Shown here: one piece after another, positions 34,075 through 42,460 of the stretch
How the letters are laid out: the number at the start of each line of letters is the position of its first letter
How positions within the stretch are numbered: the stretch's first letter is position 1
NCBI GenBank assembly: GCA_036774405.1
Contig: DAIPBO010000008.1
Location: 1-64,000 of the forward strand
Length of the DNA: 64,000 nt
Direction: 5' to 3'
From: JAAYDS01 sp012729155
GTDB taxonomy: Bacteria; Chloroflexota; Anaerolineae; UBA1429
Made by a program: the position numbers and the translations under genes
The notes under the pieces: model-generated
Database searches by the model: none
What the model was told of the DNA's origin: nothing
Seen by the model: the letters and a program-made list of their open reading frames with translations, nothing else

Positions 34075-36316
34075 ACAGACCCTCTTTGGCTATCGATTGC
34101 GCCCGCACCAGCAACAGGTTCTGGCTTACGAGGGTGGGCGCATGGCCGTATCTGCGGTGCCCGGCAGCGGAAAAACGCTGACGCTGGCCCTGCTGGCGGC
34201 TAGGCTGATCGTTGAGGGACACATCGGCGAACTGGGAGAGGTGTTGGTGGTGACGGTACAGAACAGCGCCGTCGATAACATCTCAGCCCGCATCCGCCGA
34301 ATCCTGGTAGAGCAGCGTCTGCCGCCGGTGGGCTATCATGTCTGCACCCTGCACAAGCTGGCCGCCGACATTCTGCGTGGGCGGCGAGATCTCGCCGGCG
34401 TCGATGATCAGTTCGCCATCGTCGACGAGATCGAGACCGGACGTATGATCCACACAGCTGTTGATGCCTGGACCAGTAGCAACAATGCCCTATGGCTCTC
34501 GTTTCTGCCAGACCCCGATCCGACTGATTTTGTCAAGAGCCGATGGCGTGGTGAGACGGAGCGCATCGGTCGCGAAGTGGCCAAGCTCTGCAAACACTTG
34601 CGGCTGACGCCCGCCGAGGCGTCGTCGCGTCTAGAGGGAGAGGGGCTCGGCGTAGCGCTCGCCCGCATGGGCGTCGCACTCTATACACTCTATGAGCAAT
34701 ATCTCCGCGCTCGTGCCGGGTTAGACTTTGACGACCTGATCTGGCGGGCGACCGACGCTATCGAGCAGGACGGCAGCTTCCTGGCGGCATTGCGGGCCAA
34801 GTGGCCCTACATCCTCGAAGACGAGGCGCAGGACTCGTCGCCTCTCCAGGAGGCAATTCTTGATAGTCTAGCGGGCGAGGATGGCAACTGGGTGCGGGTG
34901 GGCGACCCCAACCAGGCCATCAACAGCACGTTTACTGCTGCTGATCCGCGCTTCTTCCGCGCTTTTCTGGGGCGAGCAGACATCAGCTATCAGGCGCTGC
35001 TCGAGTCTGGGCGCTGCGCGCGACCACTGATGGCCATGGCCGATGCGCTGGCCTACTGGGGAGCCTTTGAGCACCCGACAGAAGCGGTGCGTGGACTCTC
35101 CTTCGAACCACAGCGCATGCAAGCAACAGGCGAGGGCGATCCGCAGCCTAACCCCCCCGACGAGGCCTGCACGGTGCACATCGCCAGACGCCCCTATGAC
35201 GACGTCAAGGCCGAAGCGCAACGTGTGGCCAGCTGGGCGGCGAACTATGTCAAGCGGCACCCCGATGAGACGGTGGCCATCCTGTGTCCGGCTGGTTGGC
35301 AGGGGAGCGAAGTGGTCCAGGCGCTCGAGACCTTGCCCGATGTGCCCTTTGACGACATGCTGCGCACCACGCCTCAGGTGCGCAACGTTGCGCGGTTGCT
35401 GGCTAAGGCGCTCCAGTATCTGGCTGATCCTACTCACAAGGGCAATCTCATCGTACTCTATCGGGCGCTGGTCAGCGCCGAGCTTTTGCCAGCGCGCGAT
35501 GAGGGGCAGCCTCGCCGGCTGGCAGGCGCGCTTGGCGACGTGGCGTTGCCCGAACTGCTCTATCCTCGCGGGACCGCCAGTGTGGAGGCTGTCGTCTCTG
35601 AGCAGGCGCGGCTGCGCGAAGGAGATATTGAGTGTCTGGGTGCCTATGTCCAGTTGGTGCGTCGATGGGTGAGTGCTGTGCATCTGCCGCCCGATCAGCT
35701 CATCCTGACGATCAGCCAGGACCTCTTTAGCCGTCCCGAGGAAGAACGTTCGCTTGCCTTGTGCCACACCATTGCCACTCTGCAGCGGAACATGCTGCAA
35801 CTGCACCCAGAGTGGACACTGGCTGATCTGAGCGCCGACCTCGATGCTGTGGCGAACAATCGACGTACGCTGGTGGGGCTTGGGCTATCGGATGAGGGCT
35901 ATCAGCCAACCGCCGGGCGCATCGCGGTGACGACTATGCACAAGGCCAAGGGGCTCGAGTGGGATACGGTGTATCTGGTATGCGTTGACGATCTCGAGTT
36001 TCCAGATCGTCTCGAGGGAGCATACCGCGGCGAGCCGTTCTATTTGCCCGGGCACGCGCCGCCTGTTGAGGCACGCAAAACACTGGAGCGTTTGGTTCAG
36101 CACAACGGGGCCGTAGCGGCTGATCCTGTCATCGAGGCGCGCCTGGAAGAGATCGCCGAGCGACTGCGGCTGCTCTACGTGGGAGTGACGCGCGCGCGGC
36201 GCAACCTGTCTATCACCTACGCGCAAAAGAACGGCAGCCGCGATGTACGGCCTGCTCTGGCGATCGAGGTCTTGGAGCAGGCGTACCGGCGCTACTTTGA
36301 GGAGCGTGAAGCATGA
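34067..36316 (+). CDS. UvrD/PcrA-type (AddA-like) ATP-dependent DNA helicase
   Basis: 749-aa superfamily 1A helicase. Motif I is AVPGSGKTLTLALLAARL (about residue 30), motif II EDEAQDSS (about 252), motif III RVGDPNQAINSTF, motif V TTMHKAKGLEWDTVYL and motif VI LLYVGVTRARRNLSI (about 703). No nuclease domain is fused; that activity appears as the separate next gene. ATG 34067 overlaps the previous gene by 8 bp and its own stop overlaps the nuclease start (ATGA), so the three are translationally coupled. Confidence 0.92.
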   Translation: MAEQTLFGYRLRPHQQQVLAYEGGRMAVSAVPGSGKTLTLALLAARLIVEGHIGELGEVLVVTVQNSAVDNISARIRRILVEQRLPPVGYHVCTLHKLAADILRGRRDLAGVDDQFAIVDEIETGRMIHTAVDAWTSSNNALWLSFLPDPDPTDFVKSRWRGETERIGREVAKLCKHLRLTPAEASSRLEGEGLGVALARMGVALYTLYEQYLRARAGLDFDDLIWRATDAIEQDGSFLAALRAKWPYILEDEAQDSSPLQEAILDSLAGEDGNWVRVGDPNQAINSTFTAADPRFFRAFLGRADISYQALLESGRCARPLMAMADALAYWGAFEHPTEAVRGLSFEPQRMQATGEGDPQPNPPDEACTVHIARRPYDDVKAEAQRVASWAANYVKRHPDETVAILCPAGWQGSEVVQALETLPDVPFDDMLRTTPQVRNVARLLAKALQYLADPTHKGNLIVLYRALVSAELLPARDEGQPRRLAGALGDVALPELLYPRGTASVEAVVSEQARLREGDIECLGAYVQLVRRWVSAVHLPPDQLILTISQDLFSRPEEERSLALCHTIATLQRNMLQLHPEWTLADLSADLDAVANNRRTLVGLGLSDEGYQPTAGRIAVTTMHKAKGLEWDTVYLVCVDDLEFPDRLEGAYRGEPFYLPGHAPPVEARKTLERLVQHNGAVAADPVIEARLEEIAERLRLLYVGVTRARRNLSITYAQKNGSRDVRPALAIEVLEQAYRRYFEEREA

Positions 36317-37128
36317 GCCTGATCGAGCCAGGGCACCTTTTCAGCCAGCATAGTCTGCGCACCTACCAGCGCTGCCCGCGGCGTTTCTTACTGCGCTATG
36401 TCGACCGTCAGCCTTGGCCAGCTCCCGAGCGCGAGGATGCAGCAGCCTATGCTGCCCACCTTGAGGCGGGGCGGGTGTTTCACGAGTGGGTTGCTCGGGC
36501 TCTCATGGGAATTCGCAGTGTGGGGCACGATCTGTCGTTGCACCCCGACTTGGAGACCTGGTGGACGGCTTGGCAGTCGTTCGATCTGCGGGCGCTGCCT
36601 GACCACCTGCGCGAGGTAGAGTTGCCGTTGGTGGTGCCGCTGGGCGACTACCGCCTCTATGCACGTTTTGACCTGCTGGCCTGTGGCACAGCCGGTGACG
36701 CAGTGATAATTGATTGGAAGACGCTTGGCACGGTGCCACGTCTTGAGACCATGCGGCGGGCACTGCAGACCCGCGTTTATCTGTATGCGCTCGTGGCCGC
36801 AGGCAGTGTCATCACTGCGGGGGCCCCACTGGAGCCGGAGCGCGTTAGCATGCTCTACTGGTTCGCCAGCGGGCCTAGCCAGATGGTCCTCGATTACTCA
36901 AGAGCGCTGCATCGCGAGAACTACGAATCTCTGTTACGCCTCGCGGAGAGCATCGCGCATGCCGCCCGAGAGGAGATGGTGCGCACCGATGACGTGCGTG
37001 AGTGTGAAGGTTGTGCCTATCGTACGCTGTGCGAGCGCGAGACCGCGGTTGGGCAAGACTCGGGGCAGGGCTGGCTCGATGAGGATCTCGAATTCAGCCT
37101 CGAAGAGGTGCCTGAGGTGGACTTTTAG
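36313..37128 (+). CDS. Stand-alone PD-(D/E)XK nuclease with iron-sulfur cysteines
   Basis: 271-aa RecB/AddB/Cas4-type nuclease. The core is RFDLLACG, then VIIDWKTLG with the D-x-K pair near residue 133; QTRVYLYAL is the conserved helix. Four cysteines typical of the 4Fe-4S nuclease clamp are present: Cys21 in QRCPRRF and Cys231, 234 and 240 in CEGCAYRTLC. It supplies the nuclease half of the AddAB-like operon. The gene ends 4 bp inside the convergent M55 peptidase gene. Confidence 0.88.
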   Translation: MSLIEPGHLFSQHSLRTYQRCPRRFLLRYVDRQPWPAPEREDAAAYAAHLEAGRVFHEWVARALMGIRSVGHDLSLHPDLETWWTAWQSFDLRALPDHLREVELPLVVPLGDYRLYARFDLLACGTAGDAVIIDWKTLGTVPRLETMRRALQTRVYLYALVAAGSVITAGAPLEPERVSMLYWFASGPSQMVLDYSRALHRENYESLLRLAESIAHAAREEMVRTDDVRECEGCAYRTLCERETAVGQDSGQGWLDEDLEFSLEEVPEVDF

Positions 37129-37904
37129 ATGGCCAGCAGGGCTAGGTCGCTGGTCGTCTTGATGAACGTCGTGGCGTTGATCTGCGTATAGCCTCTGGCC
37201 AGGTAACCGTCGGGGTCGGTCCGACCGGTGATGGTGATCTCGTGGGTGTAGGGTGGCCCAGGTATCACCAAGGGCCGCACTTGCCCGATCATCGTTGTGG
37301 CGCTCGCTGCCTTTTGGCGGATCACATCACGGGCGTCCACAGGGGCGAGGTGCAGCGCCAGTTGTGGCGCATAGCCAACCTTGACCTCGGCCGTGACGAT
37401 ATCTGGCACGAGCGCGCGCGCTTCGGCAGCGATCTTGTCGTCGCCCGAGACGAACAATGTAGGGACCCCCATGCTGCCAGCCAGAGCCGCGCGGCACCCA
37501 AACTCGCCCATGTCGCTGCCGTTCACACGCATGCGGGCGATGTGCTCTGACGAGTACGTGTGAGCCAGGTTGGCGGCCGGCGTGCCGGCCATGGCGTGTT
37601 GCCCGAGGAAAAACAGGGCGTCGAACGAGCGGTCTAGCAGCGTCGGCGGCGTCGTTGGGCCGTTATTGATTAGCCGCGCACCCGACGGAAAGAGCTCCAG
37701 GTCAATCGATCCGCATCCATGTCCATCCCACACCCAGATGTCGGCGCCTGGCGCAGCGCTGCGAATGCCCTCGACACAGGCGCACAACTCCAGTGTCATC
37801 AGACGGCAGGCCTGCGCATAGCCACGGGTGGTGGCGCCGGTCTGGTCCCACCGAGCAACGCCGGCTACCCCTTCGAGATCGGTCAGAATGTAGATTCTCG
37901 GCAC
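37125..37904 (-). CDS. M55 family D-aminopeptidase (DppA-like)
   Basis: Zinc peptidase releasing D-amino acids from short peptides such as D-Ala-D-Ala, probably in cell-wall recycling. Motifs are YILTDLEGVAGV, VWDGHGCGSIDL and FLGQHAMAGTP, with FVSGDDK and HTYSSE further on, all DppA hallmarks. I use GTG 37904 with CGGAGG 9 bp upstream rather than the TTG at 37913. 259 aa fits the family. It lies beyond the terminator of the c-di-AMP receptor gene, so it may depend on read-through or a promoter I did not find. Confidence 0.9.
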   Translation of the reverse strand: MPRIYILTDLEGVAGVARWDQTGATTRGYAQACRLMTLELCACVEGIRSAAPGADIWVWDGHGCGSIDLELFPSGARLINNGPTTPPTLLDRSFDALFFLGQHAMAGTPAANLAHTYSSEHIARMRVNGSDMGEFGCRAALAGSMGVPTLFVSGDDKIAAEARALVPDIVTAEVKVGYAPQLALHLAPVDARDVIRQKAASATTMIGQVRPLVIPGPPYTHEITITGRTDPDGYLARGYTQINATTFIKTTSDLALLAI

Positions 37905-37923
37905 GCCCAACAACCTCCGCGCT

Positions 37924-37961
37924 GCAAAGAGAAAAGCGGCCCTTTGCTGCGAAAGGCCGCT
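37924..37961 (-). terminator. Intrinsic terminator after the c-di-AMP receptor gene
   Basis: On the minus strand AGCGGCCTTTCGC (37961-37949) pairs with GCAAAGGGCCGCT (47-35) with one bulge, followed by TTTTCTCTTT. It lies 7 bp past the receptor stop codon. Confidence 0.85.
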
Positions 37962-37967
37962 ATCTGG

Positions 37968-38255
37968 CTAGAACTGGGCCACCTCGTCAGTGCCCACCAC
38001 AAAGATCGTCGCTCGGCTGGGCGGGTGTGAGGCCGGTGCGGCCGAGGTGTCTACCTCGGGGCCTGCACTGGCATCAATGATCCTGAGAGCCTCATCGACG
38101 CGCTCGGGGCGCACGCCGATCAAGAAGGTCGCATTCCCGACACGCCAAAAGCCGCCCGTGGTGCTGATCTGGGTCACTCGAAAGCCGCCGCTGGTCAGGG
38201 CGTGACGCACATCTGAGGCATAGTCTTTGCGCACGATGGCCACAAGTAGCTTCAT
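37968..38255 (-). CDS. Cyclic-di-AMP receptor (DarA/PstA, PII-like)
   Basis: 95-aa PII-like trimer subunit. MKLLVAIVRKDYASDVRHAL and the hallmark VTQISTTGGFWRVGNATFLI identify the DarA/PstA family, which senses c-di-AMP in Firmicutes and relatives. ATG 38255 has GAGGAG six bases before it; the longer frame lacks a ribosome site. It lies 47 bp past the pseudokinase stop and could be co-transcribed with it. No c-di-AMP synthase gene is in the window. Confidence 0.88.
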   Translation of the reverse strand: MKLLVAIVRKDYASDVRHALTSGGFRVTQISTTGGFWRVGNATFLIGVRPERVDEALRIIDASAGPEVDTSAAPASHPPSRATIFVVGTDEVAQF

Positions 38256-38302
38256 GGGGCACTCCTCGTCGAGCTCTCTCGATCTGCCTCTATCCCACAC
38301 AC

Positions 38303-41300
38303 CTATTGTACCGAGTCTAGCAGGATTGTCCAGCGGTCTGTTCCACAGGTGACCTCGATAGCGGCATCAAGGGCTGGCTGGGCGCTGCTGGTGATGCGGA
38401 TGCGTACGGAGCCATCTGGCTTGATGTCGATCTGCTCACGTGAGAGCTCGATGCCTGGGTCTGTGGCGCGGAGTGAGATGCGCGCTGGCGCCAAGCCATG
38501 ATTGCGGATTGCAAGGCGTCCCTCGTAGCCACTGGTGCTGCGCACCAATGTGGCTCGGTCAGGTGACTCTAACGCCGCCTGAAGCTCGATGGCCAATAGC
38601 ACATCGATGTGCAGATCACCACCATTAGAGCGCACGTCGAGCGTAGCCTCGACCAGAGTCTGATCTCGTGGCAACTCCGTCGGGTCGGCTCGGAGCACGA
38701 TCTCGGTCGAGCGCCCCGTGGCACACTCAAAAGAGACGCGGTCCAGCTCTATCCAGGGCTCACTGGCCGACACCGTGCCGCGCAGTTGGCCCAGCCCATG
38801 GTTGAACAGCCGCAGCGACGCTGACACGGGGGCGCGATTGACGCTGGGGCCCATATCTACGAGCATTGCATCGGCAGCGATGAGCGGGTGCGCCTTGGCG
38901 ATGCGTAGCGTCACCTTGGCTCTGCCAGCATCCGAGTTGATCACCAGGCTCGACTCATCACTCTCGGCCTCTAGGGGCAACATAAGGCCATATGCAGACA
39001 GCTCAATGGTCTGCTCTTGCCAGGGGGCACATACCCCTGCACTGGGCTCGATCTCAACCCAGGGAGCGGCGGTTGCGGCTGTCCATGCGAGGCGCCCGTT
39101 CCCGTCGTTGGCCACCGTGACGATGCAGCGCTCTACAACGCTTGGATCAACATATCCCAGGTCCACGATCTCTGGCTCGACACGCAGAGCAGGCTTGACA
39201 ATGGTGATACTCGCCGGCAAGTCTCGCATCGTGGTGGGCTGGATTAGGCGCAGCGCCGCCTCGACCTCAATAGTCTCACCATGGTCAAAGTGGCGCGTGT
39301 CGGCTGACAGGCGCAGCATCTCAGATTGGCCGGGCTCCAACAAAACCGAGTCCACGCTCGCTCTCAGCCAGGGCACCAGCGTGGCTACCGTTAGGGCGAG
39401 CGCCGCTGTGCCCTCGTTGTTGAGCATTAACCCCAGCTCTGGAGACTGGCCGTGCACCACCGCACCAAAGTTCAATCGATCCTGTGTCAGGGTGAGCCGC
39501 GGCGCGCTTACGGTGGCCTGCAACGACATGCTCTCAACGCCGCCATTGCTTTGCACGCGTAGCGCCTGTGCCATCGAGATCGGTCCATCAGGCAGGCCGG
39601 CTAGGTCAGCCGTGACGGTGATTTGCGCCATTCCGCCGGGCTCTAGGGCGAACTCGCGGGGAAAGGCCTGCAGCCACGGCACCAGGCTGCGCGCCGCTCC
39701 CTCAAGGCGGCCGTCGCCGGTGTTCGCGACGATCAGATACCGTTCGGCCACTTCACCCGCGCGCACCAAGCCCAGATCCATATGCGAGGCGCCCAACTCA
39801 AGAGCAGGGCGGCGACGCCAGGCACGCACTTCGATGACGGCTTGGCCGCCGTCGCTGGCTATGGCGAGTGCCTCGCGGGCTGCCTGAGGTCCCTTAGGCA
39901 GCCGCTCTGGCAGGCAGACCACGGTCACCTGGGATGTCTCTCCGGCTCGGCAGCGAAACTCGGGCCGGTCGATGCGCAGCCAGGGCACGCGACTGGCCAC
40001 GGCGCCTGAAAGCAACTGCCGTCCATTGTTGCGCAACGCAACCGCAAAGGGTTGGGGGGCGTCATTGTCAATCTCACCCAGATCGTGCATCGTCGACTCG
40101 ACGAGTAGCTGCGGCCCCGAGGCGATGTCGACTATAACGCTCACCCAGTGGGTACCAGCGTTCGATTCCAGCGACAGCGCCTGCGGCTCGCTGACTTTGC
40201 CCTCAGACAATTCCCGTGCGTCGAGCGTAAACAGCACCTTGGCCTGCTTGCCGGGTGGCAAGACCAACGCTTTGGCGGGCGCCTTGAGCCAGGAGACGTG
40301 GCTAAGCAGCCGGCCGCTGATCTCTACCTCGCCCACGTTGCGCACTGTGAGCACCAGTCGACGTCTCTCGGTGGCGCCCACATCGCGCACTTGCAGGCTG
40401 CGAGGCTGCAGCGATATCGCCGCGCGAGCCGTCGTCAGCCCCGTCGTGGCGGTGGCGGGCAGCTGCGCGGGCTCGATAGTGCTCTGGGGGCCGAAGCGGT
40501 TGTCAGCGGCAAAACCCAGGTCTTCCATCGTCTGCACGCCACTGGATTGGGACGGAACGGGGCGGGACGTAACGTCTGGCGCCGACCTCTTGGCAGTCTG
40601 ATACCAGTTGTCGATGGATTCGAGGGGGCCATAGGTTTCATCCCAGAGAGCCCGACGAAACTGACGTGTGCTGGCAAAGCGTCGCTGAGGATCGCGATGC
40701 GCTGCACGAGCGATTGCTTTGACGAGTTGGGTCGCGATGCCCGGCACGGTGCGCTGCAGAGGCGCCGCCTGTGAGCCTTGGCGCGCCAAGTCTACACCGG
40801 CGAGGAGGGCGTAGAGCACGCGTGCAACGGCGTAGACATCAGATCGCGGCCCCGGAAAGCCTGTGTCAAGTTCGGGCGCGGCATAGCCCTGCGTGCCGCC
40901 ATAGGGGCCATAGGTGGTAGGTGCTACGAACCGGCCCAGGCCCAGCCCAACCAGCCTTACCTCTCCCCGCGGGGTCACCATCAGATGCTCGGGCGTAAGG
41001 AACGTCGCGTCGAGCGGAGGCTCCTGCCGGTGCAGTACAGAGAGCAGATCGCAGAGTTGGGCGCCCCAGTTGCGGGCCAGTTCTGGCGAGACGCGTATGC
41101 TGCGCTCCTGCAAGATGCGTCCGCCATCCCAGCCCTCAACAAGATCCATCACCACATAGACGTGGTCTTGCAGTTCAAACGTGTCGTGGATCGTCGGCAA
41201 GGCGACGTGCCGTATTCCTTGCCAACGCTCTACCTGGTGATAGAGACCGCTTAGCCCCTGACGGCGCTCGTCGGCGCGGAAGAGCCTAACCAATGAAAGC

Positions 41301-41611
41301 TCCTTGATGACTACCGGCTGATTGCTACGACGATCGACCGCCCTCATGACACGGCCCGTCTGGCCGCTGCTCAGCACATCCTCGATGACATAGCGGCCTT
41401 TGAGCCGCTCGCGGGGCGTCTCTCGAAACAGCCCGGCAAACATGTGGGCATCACTGGCTCTCGATGAGCAGCGTGGACACTCGGCCACATACCATGGTCG
41501 GCGTTGTCCACAGGTGGGGCAGATGCGTACGAGCGGCGCGGCACAGTGGGGACACACGGCTGCGCCGCTGGGGTAGGTTTCGTTACACTTGGGGCAGCGT
41601 GGTTCGGTCAT
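38303..41611 (-). CDS. Zinc-ribbon pseudokinase with tandem Ig-like repeats
   Basis: 1102 aa. Two zinc ribbons open it (CPKC..CPHC, CPTC..CPRC, residues 5-50), followed by a Ser/Thr kinase-like fold (about 70-330): VVIKEL keeps the lysine, but HRDLKPEN reads DATFLTPEHL and DFG reads GLG, so catalysis is doubtful. The remaining 700 residues are about seven repeats of roughly 100 aa with a PxLxLxxxxxDLG start and a VPWLxA/EPWIEL signature, like ASPM/SPD-2/Hydin or BACON-type Ig domains. No membrane segment. ATG 41611 follows GGTGAG. Confidence 0.82.
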   Translation of the reverse strand: MTEPRCPKCNETYPSGAAVCPHCAAPLVRICPTCGQRRPWYVAECPRCSSRASDAHMFAGLFRETPRERLKGRYVIEDVLSSGQTGRVMRAVDRRSNQPVVIKELSLVRLFRADERRQGLSGLYHQVERWQGIRHVALPTIHDTFELQDHVYVVMDLVEGWDGGRILQERSIRVSPELARNWGAQLCDLLSVLHRQEPPLDATFLTPEHLMVTPRGEVRLVGLGLGRFVAPTTYGPYGGTQGYAAPELDTGFPGPRSDVYAVARVLYALLAGVDLARQGSQAAPLQRTVPGIATQLVKAIARAAHRDPQRRFASTRQFRRALWDETYGPLESIDNWYQTAKRSAPDVTSRPVPSQSSGVQTMEDLGFAADNRFGPQSTIEPAQLPATATTGLTTARAAISLQPRSLQVRDVGATERRRLVLTVRNVGEVEISGRLLSHVSWLKAPAKALVLPPGKQAKVLFTLDARELSEGKVSEPQALSLESNAGTHWVSVIVDIASGPQLLVESTMHDLGEIDNDAPQPFAVALRNNGRQLLSGAVASRVPWLRIDRPEFRCRAGETSQVTVVCLPERLPKGPQAAREALAIASDGGQAVIEVRAWRRRPALELGASHMDLGLVRAGEVAERYLIVANTGDGRLEGAARSLVPWLQAFPREFALEPGGMAQITVTADLAGLPDGPISMAQALRVQSNGGVESMSLQATVSAPRLTLTQDRLNFGAVVHGQSPELGLMLNNEGTAALALTVATLVPWLRASVDSVLLEPGQSEMLRLSADTRHFDHGETIEVEAALRLIQPTTMRDLPASITIVKPALRVEPEIVDLGYVDPSVVERCIVTVANDGNGRLAWTAATAAPWVEIEPSAGVCAPWQEQTIELSAYGLMLPLEAESDESSLVINSDAGRAKVTLRIAKAHPLIAADAMLVDMGPSVNRAPVSASLRLFNHGLGQLRGTVSASEPWIELDRVSFECATGRSTEIVLRADPTELPRDQTLVEATLDVRSNGGDLHIDVLLAIELQAALESPDRATLVRSTSGYEGRLAIRNHGLAPARISLRATDPGIELSREQIDIKPDGSVRIRITSSAQPALDAAIEVTCGTDRWTILLDSVQ

Positions 41612-41698
41612 GGGCTCACCAAGGGTGCGAACGATTGACGATACTAGCAGACGCCAGTGCACAACGTTGCGCGCTGATGACGCCTAACGCGGCCAATC

Positions 41699-41728
41699 AT
41701 TATAGTTGATCACGCCTTTGGCTGCCAA
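41699..41728 (-). promoter_or_regulatory. Promoter of the pseudokinase gene
   Basis: Minus strand TTGGCA (41728-41723), 18-bp spacer, perfect TATAAT (41704-41699). It would give a leader of about 80 nt before ATG 41611. Confidence 0.65.
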
Positions 41729-41750
41729 CAGCGCCAGCGGTGGTGGGACG

Positions 41751-41795
41751 CGCGAGCGCGCAGCGAGGCCAGTGTGGCTTGGCTGCGCGCTCGCG
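41751..41795 (-). terminator. Very stable hairpin after the flavin reductase gene
   Basis: Perfect 14-bp arms CGCGAGCGCGCAGC (41751-41764) and GCTGCGCGCTCGCG (41782-41795), 17-nt loop with further GCC/GGC pairing. It lies 10 bp beyond the flavin reductase stop and 23 bp upstream of the pseudokinase -35, so it isolates the two minus-strand units. There is no T run. Confidence 0.6.
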
Positions 41796-41804
41796 GTGTA
41801 CAGC

Positions 41805-42323
41805 TCAGTAGTTGGTGAAGGCGAACGTGCCAGTGATCTCGCCAAAGTAAAGGCGGTGGTAATCCTGACCGCCGTAGCTCTTGGCTTCGATCTCGGGAGC
41901 GAGGTGATCAGGGATGACGTCGTTGTGGTGCACCACCTTACACTCGTAGACCAGTGGGCTCGAGTCCAGGCTGACGGCGCGCACCGTTTTACCGGGGCTG
42001 GCCACTCTGCCAAGACCCACGAGTTTGTCCATGTCTCGCCCGCTGCGGGTGCCGCAGAGCATGACATAACGCTGCATGTCGACGGTGGGCACAGAGACGG
42101 CAAACTCGCCCGACTCTTCGATAAACTCGTAGGTGTAGCGCGAGGGGCGGACCAGCACGGTAAACACCGGTCTCCCCCAGACGATGCCCACCGAGCCCCA
42201 ACCGATGGTCATGATATTCGACTCTCCACTGCTCTTTGTGGCCGAGAGCAGCAGCCCCGGGCTCGCCAGCCTGGCAAGCGTGTCAGCCAAACGATGCGTG
42301 TAGGGAACAGCGATGCGACTCAT
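41805..42323 (-). CDS. Flavin reductase-like FMN-binding protein
   Basis: 172-aa member of the flavin reductase (split barrel) family: LASPGLLLSATKSSGESN, MTIGWGSVGIVWGRPVFTV and HRLYFGEITGTF. Some relatives reduce FMN; others are flavoproteins of unknown role. No NADH-binding signature is obvious, so the electron donor is unclear. The gene is divergent from the grpE-like gene. Confidence 0.85.
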   Translation of the reverse strand: MSRIAVPYTHRLADTLARLASPGLLLSATKSSGESNIMTIGWGSVGIVWGRPVFTVLVRPSRYTYEFIEESGEFAVSVPTVDMQRYVMLCGTRSGRDMDKLVGLGRVASPGKTVRAVSLDSSPLVYECKVVHHNDVIPDHLAPEIEAKSYGGQDYHRLYFGEITGTFAFTNY

Positions 42324-42397
42324 GCAGATTCCTCCAGCACAGTGATCTCGCTAACCATCTGTTTACTGCAACTCGCGTCATCATGCAAGATGAAAGG

Positions 42398-42426
42398 TTG
42401 ACACTGGCAGGACGCCAATCTATGAT
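42398..42426 (+). promoter_or_regulatory. Strong promoter of the grpE-like gene
   Basis: Perfect TTGACA (42398-42403), 17-bp spacer, TATGAT (42421-42426). Start of transcription near 42433. It shows that ATG 42383 and earlier in-frame starts cannot be used on this transcript. Confidence 0.8.
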
Positions 42427-42460
42427 GGCGTTGTTGGGCGACGATATGGTTGGAGGTTTG

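Noticed and set aside
36313..37128. Cas4 identity for the FeS nuclease
   Set aside because: No CRISPR repeats or other cas genes; operon partners are AddAB-type helicases.
38718..39887. 389-aa plus-strand open frame
   Set aside because: Ser/Thr/Arg-rich shadow of the pseudokinase repeat region.
41751..41795. Inverted repeat considered as a transposon or attachment site
   Set aside because: Arms are only 17 bases apart, directly after a stop codon, with no transposase or target duplication; better explained as a terminator.
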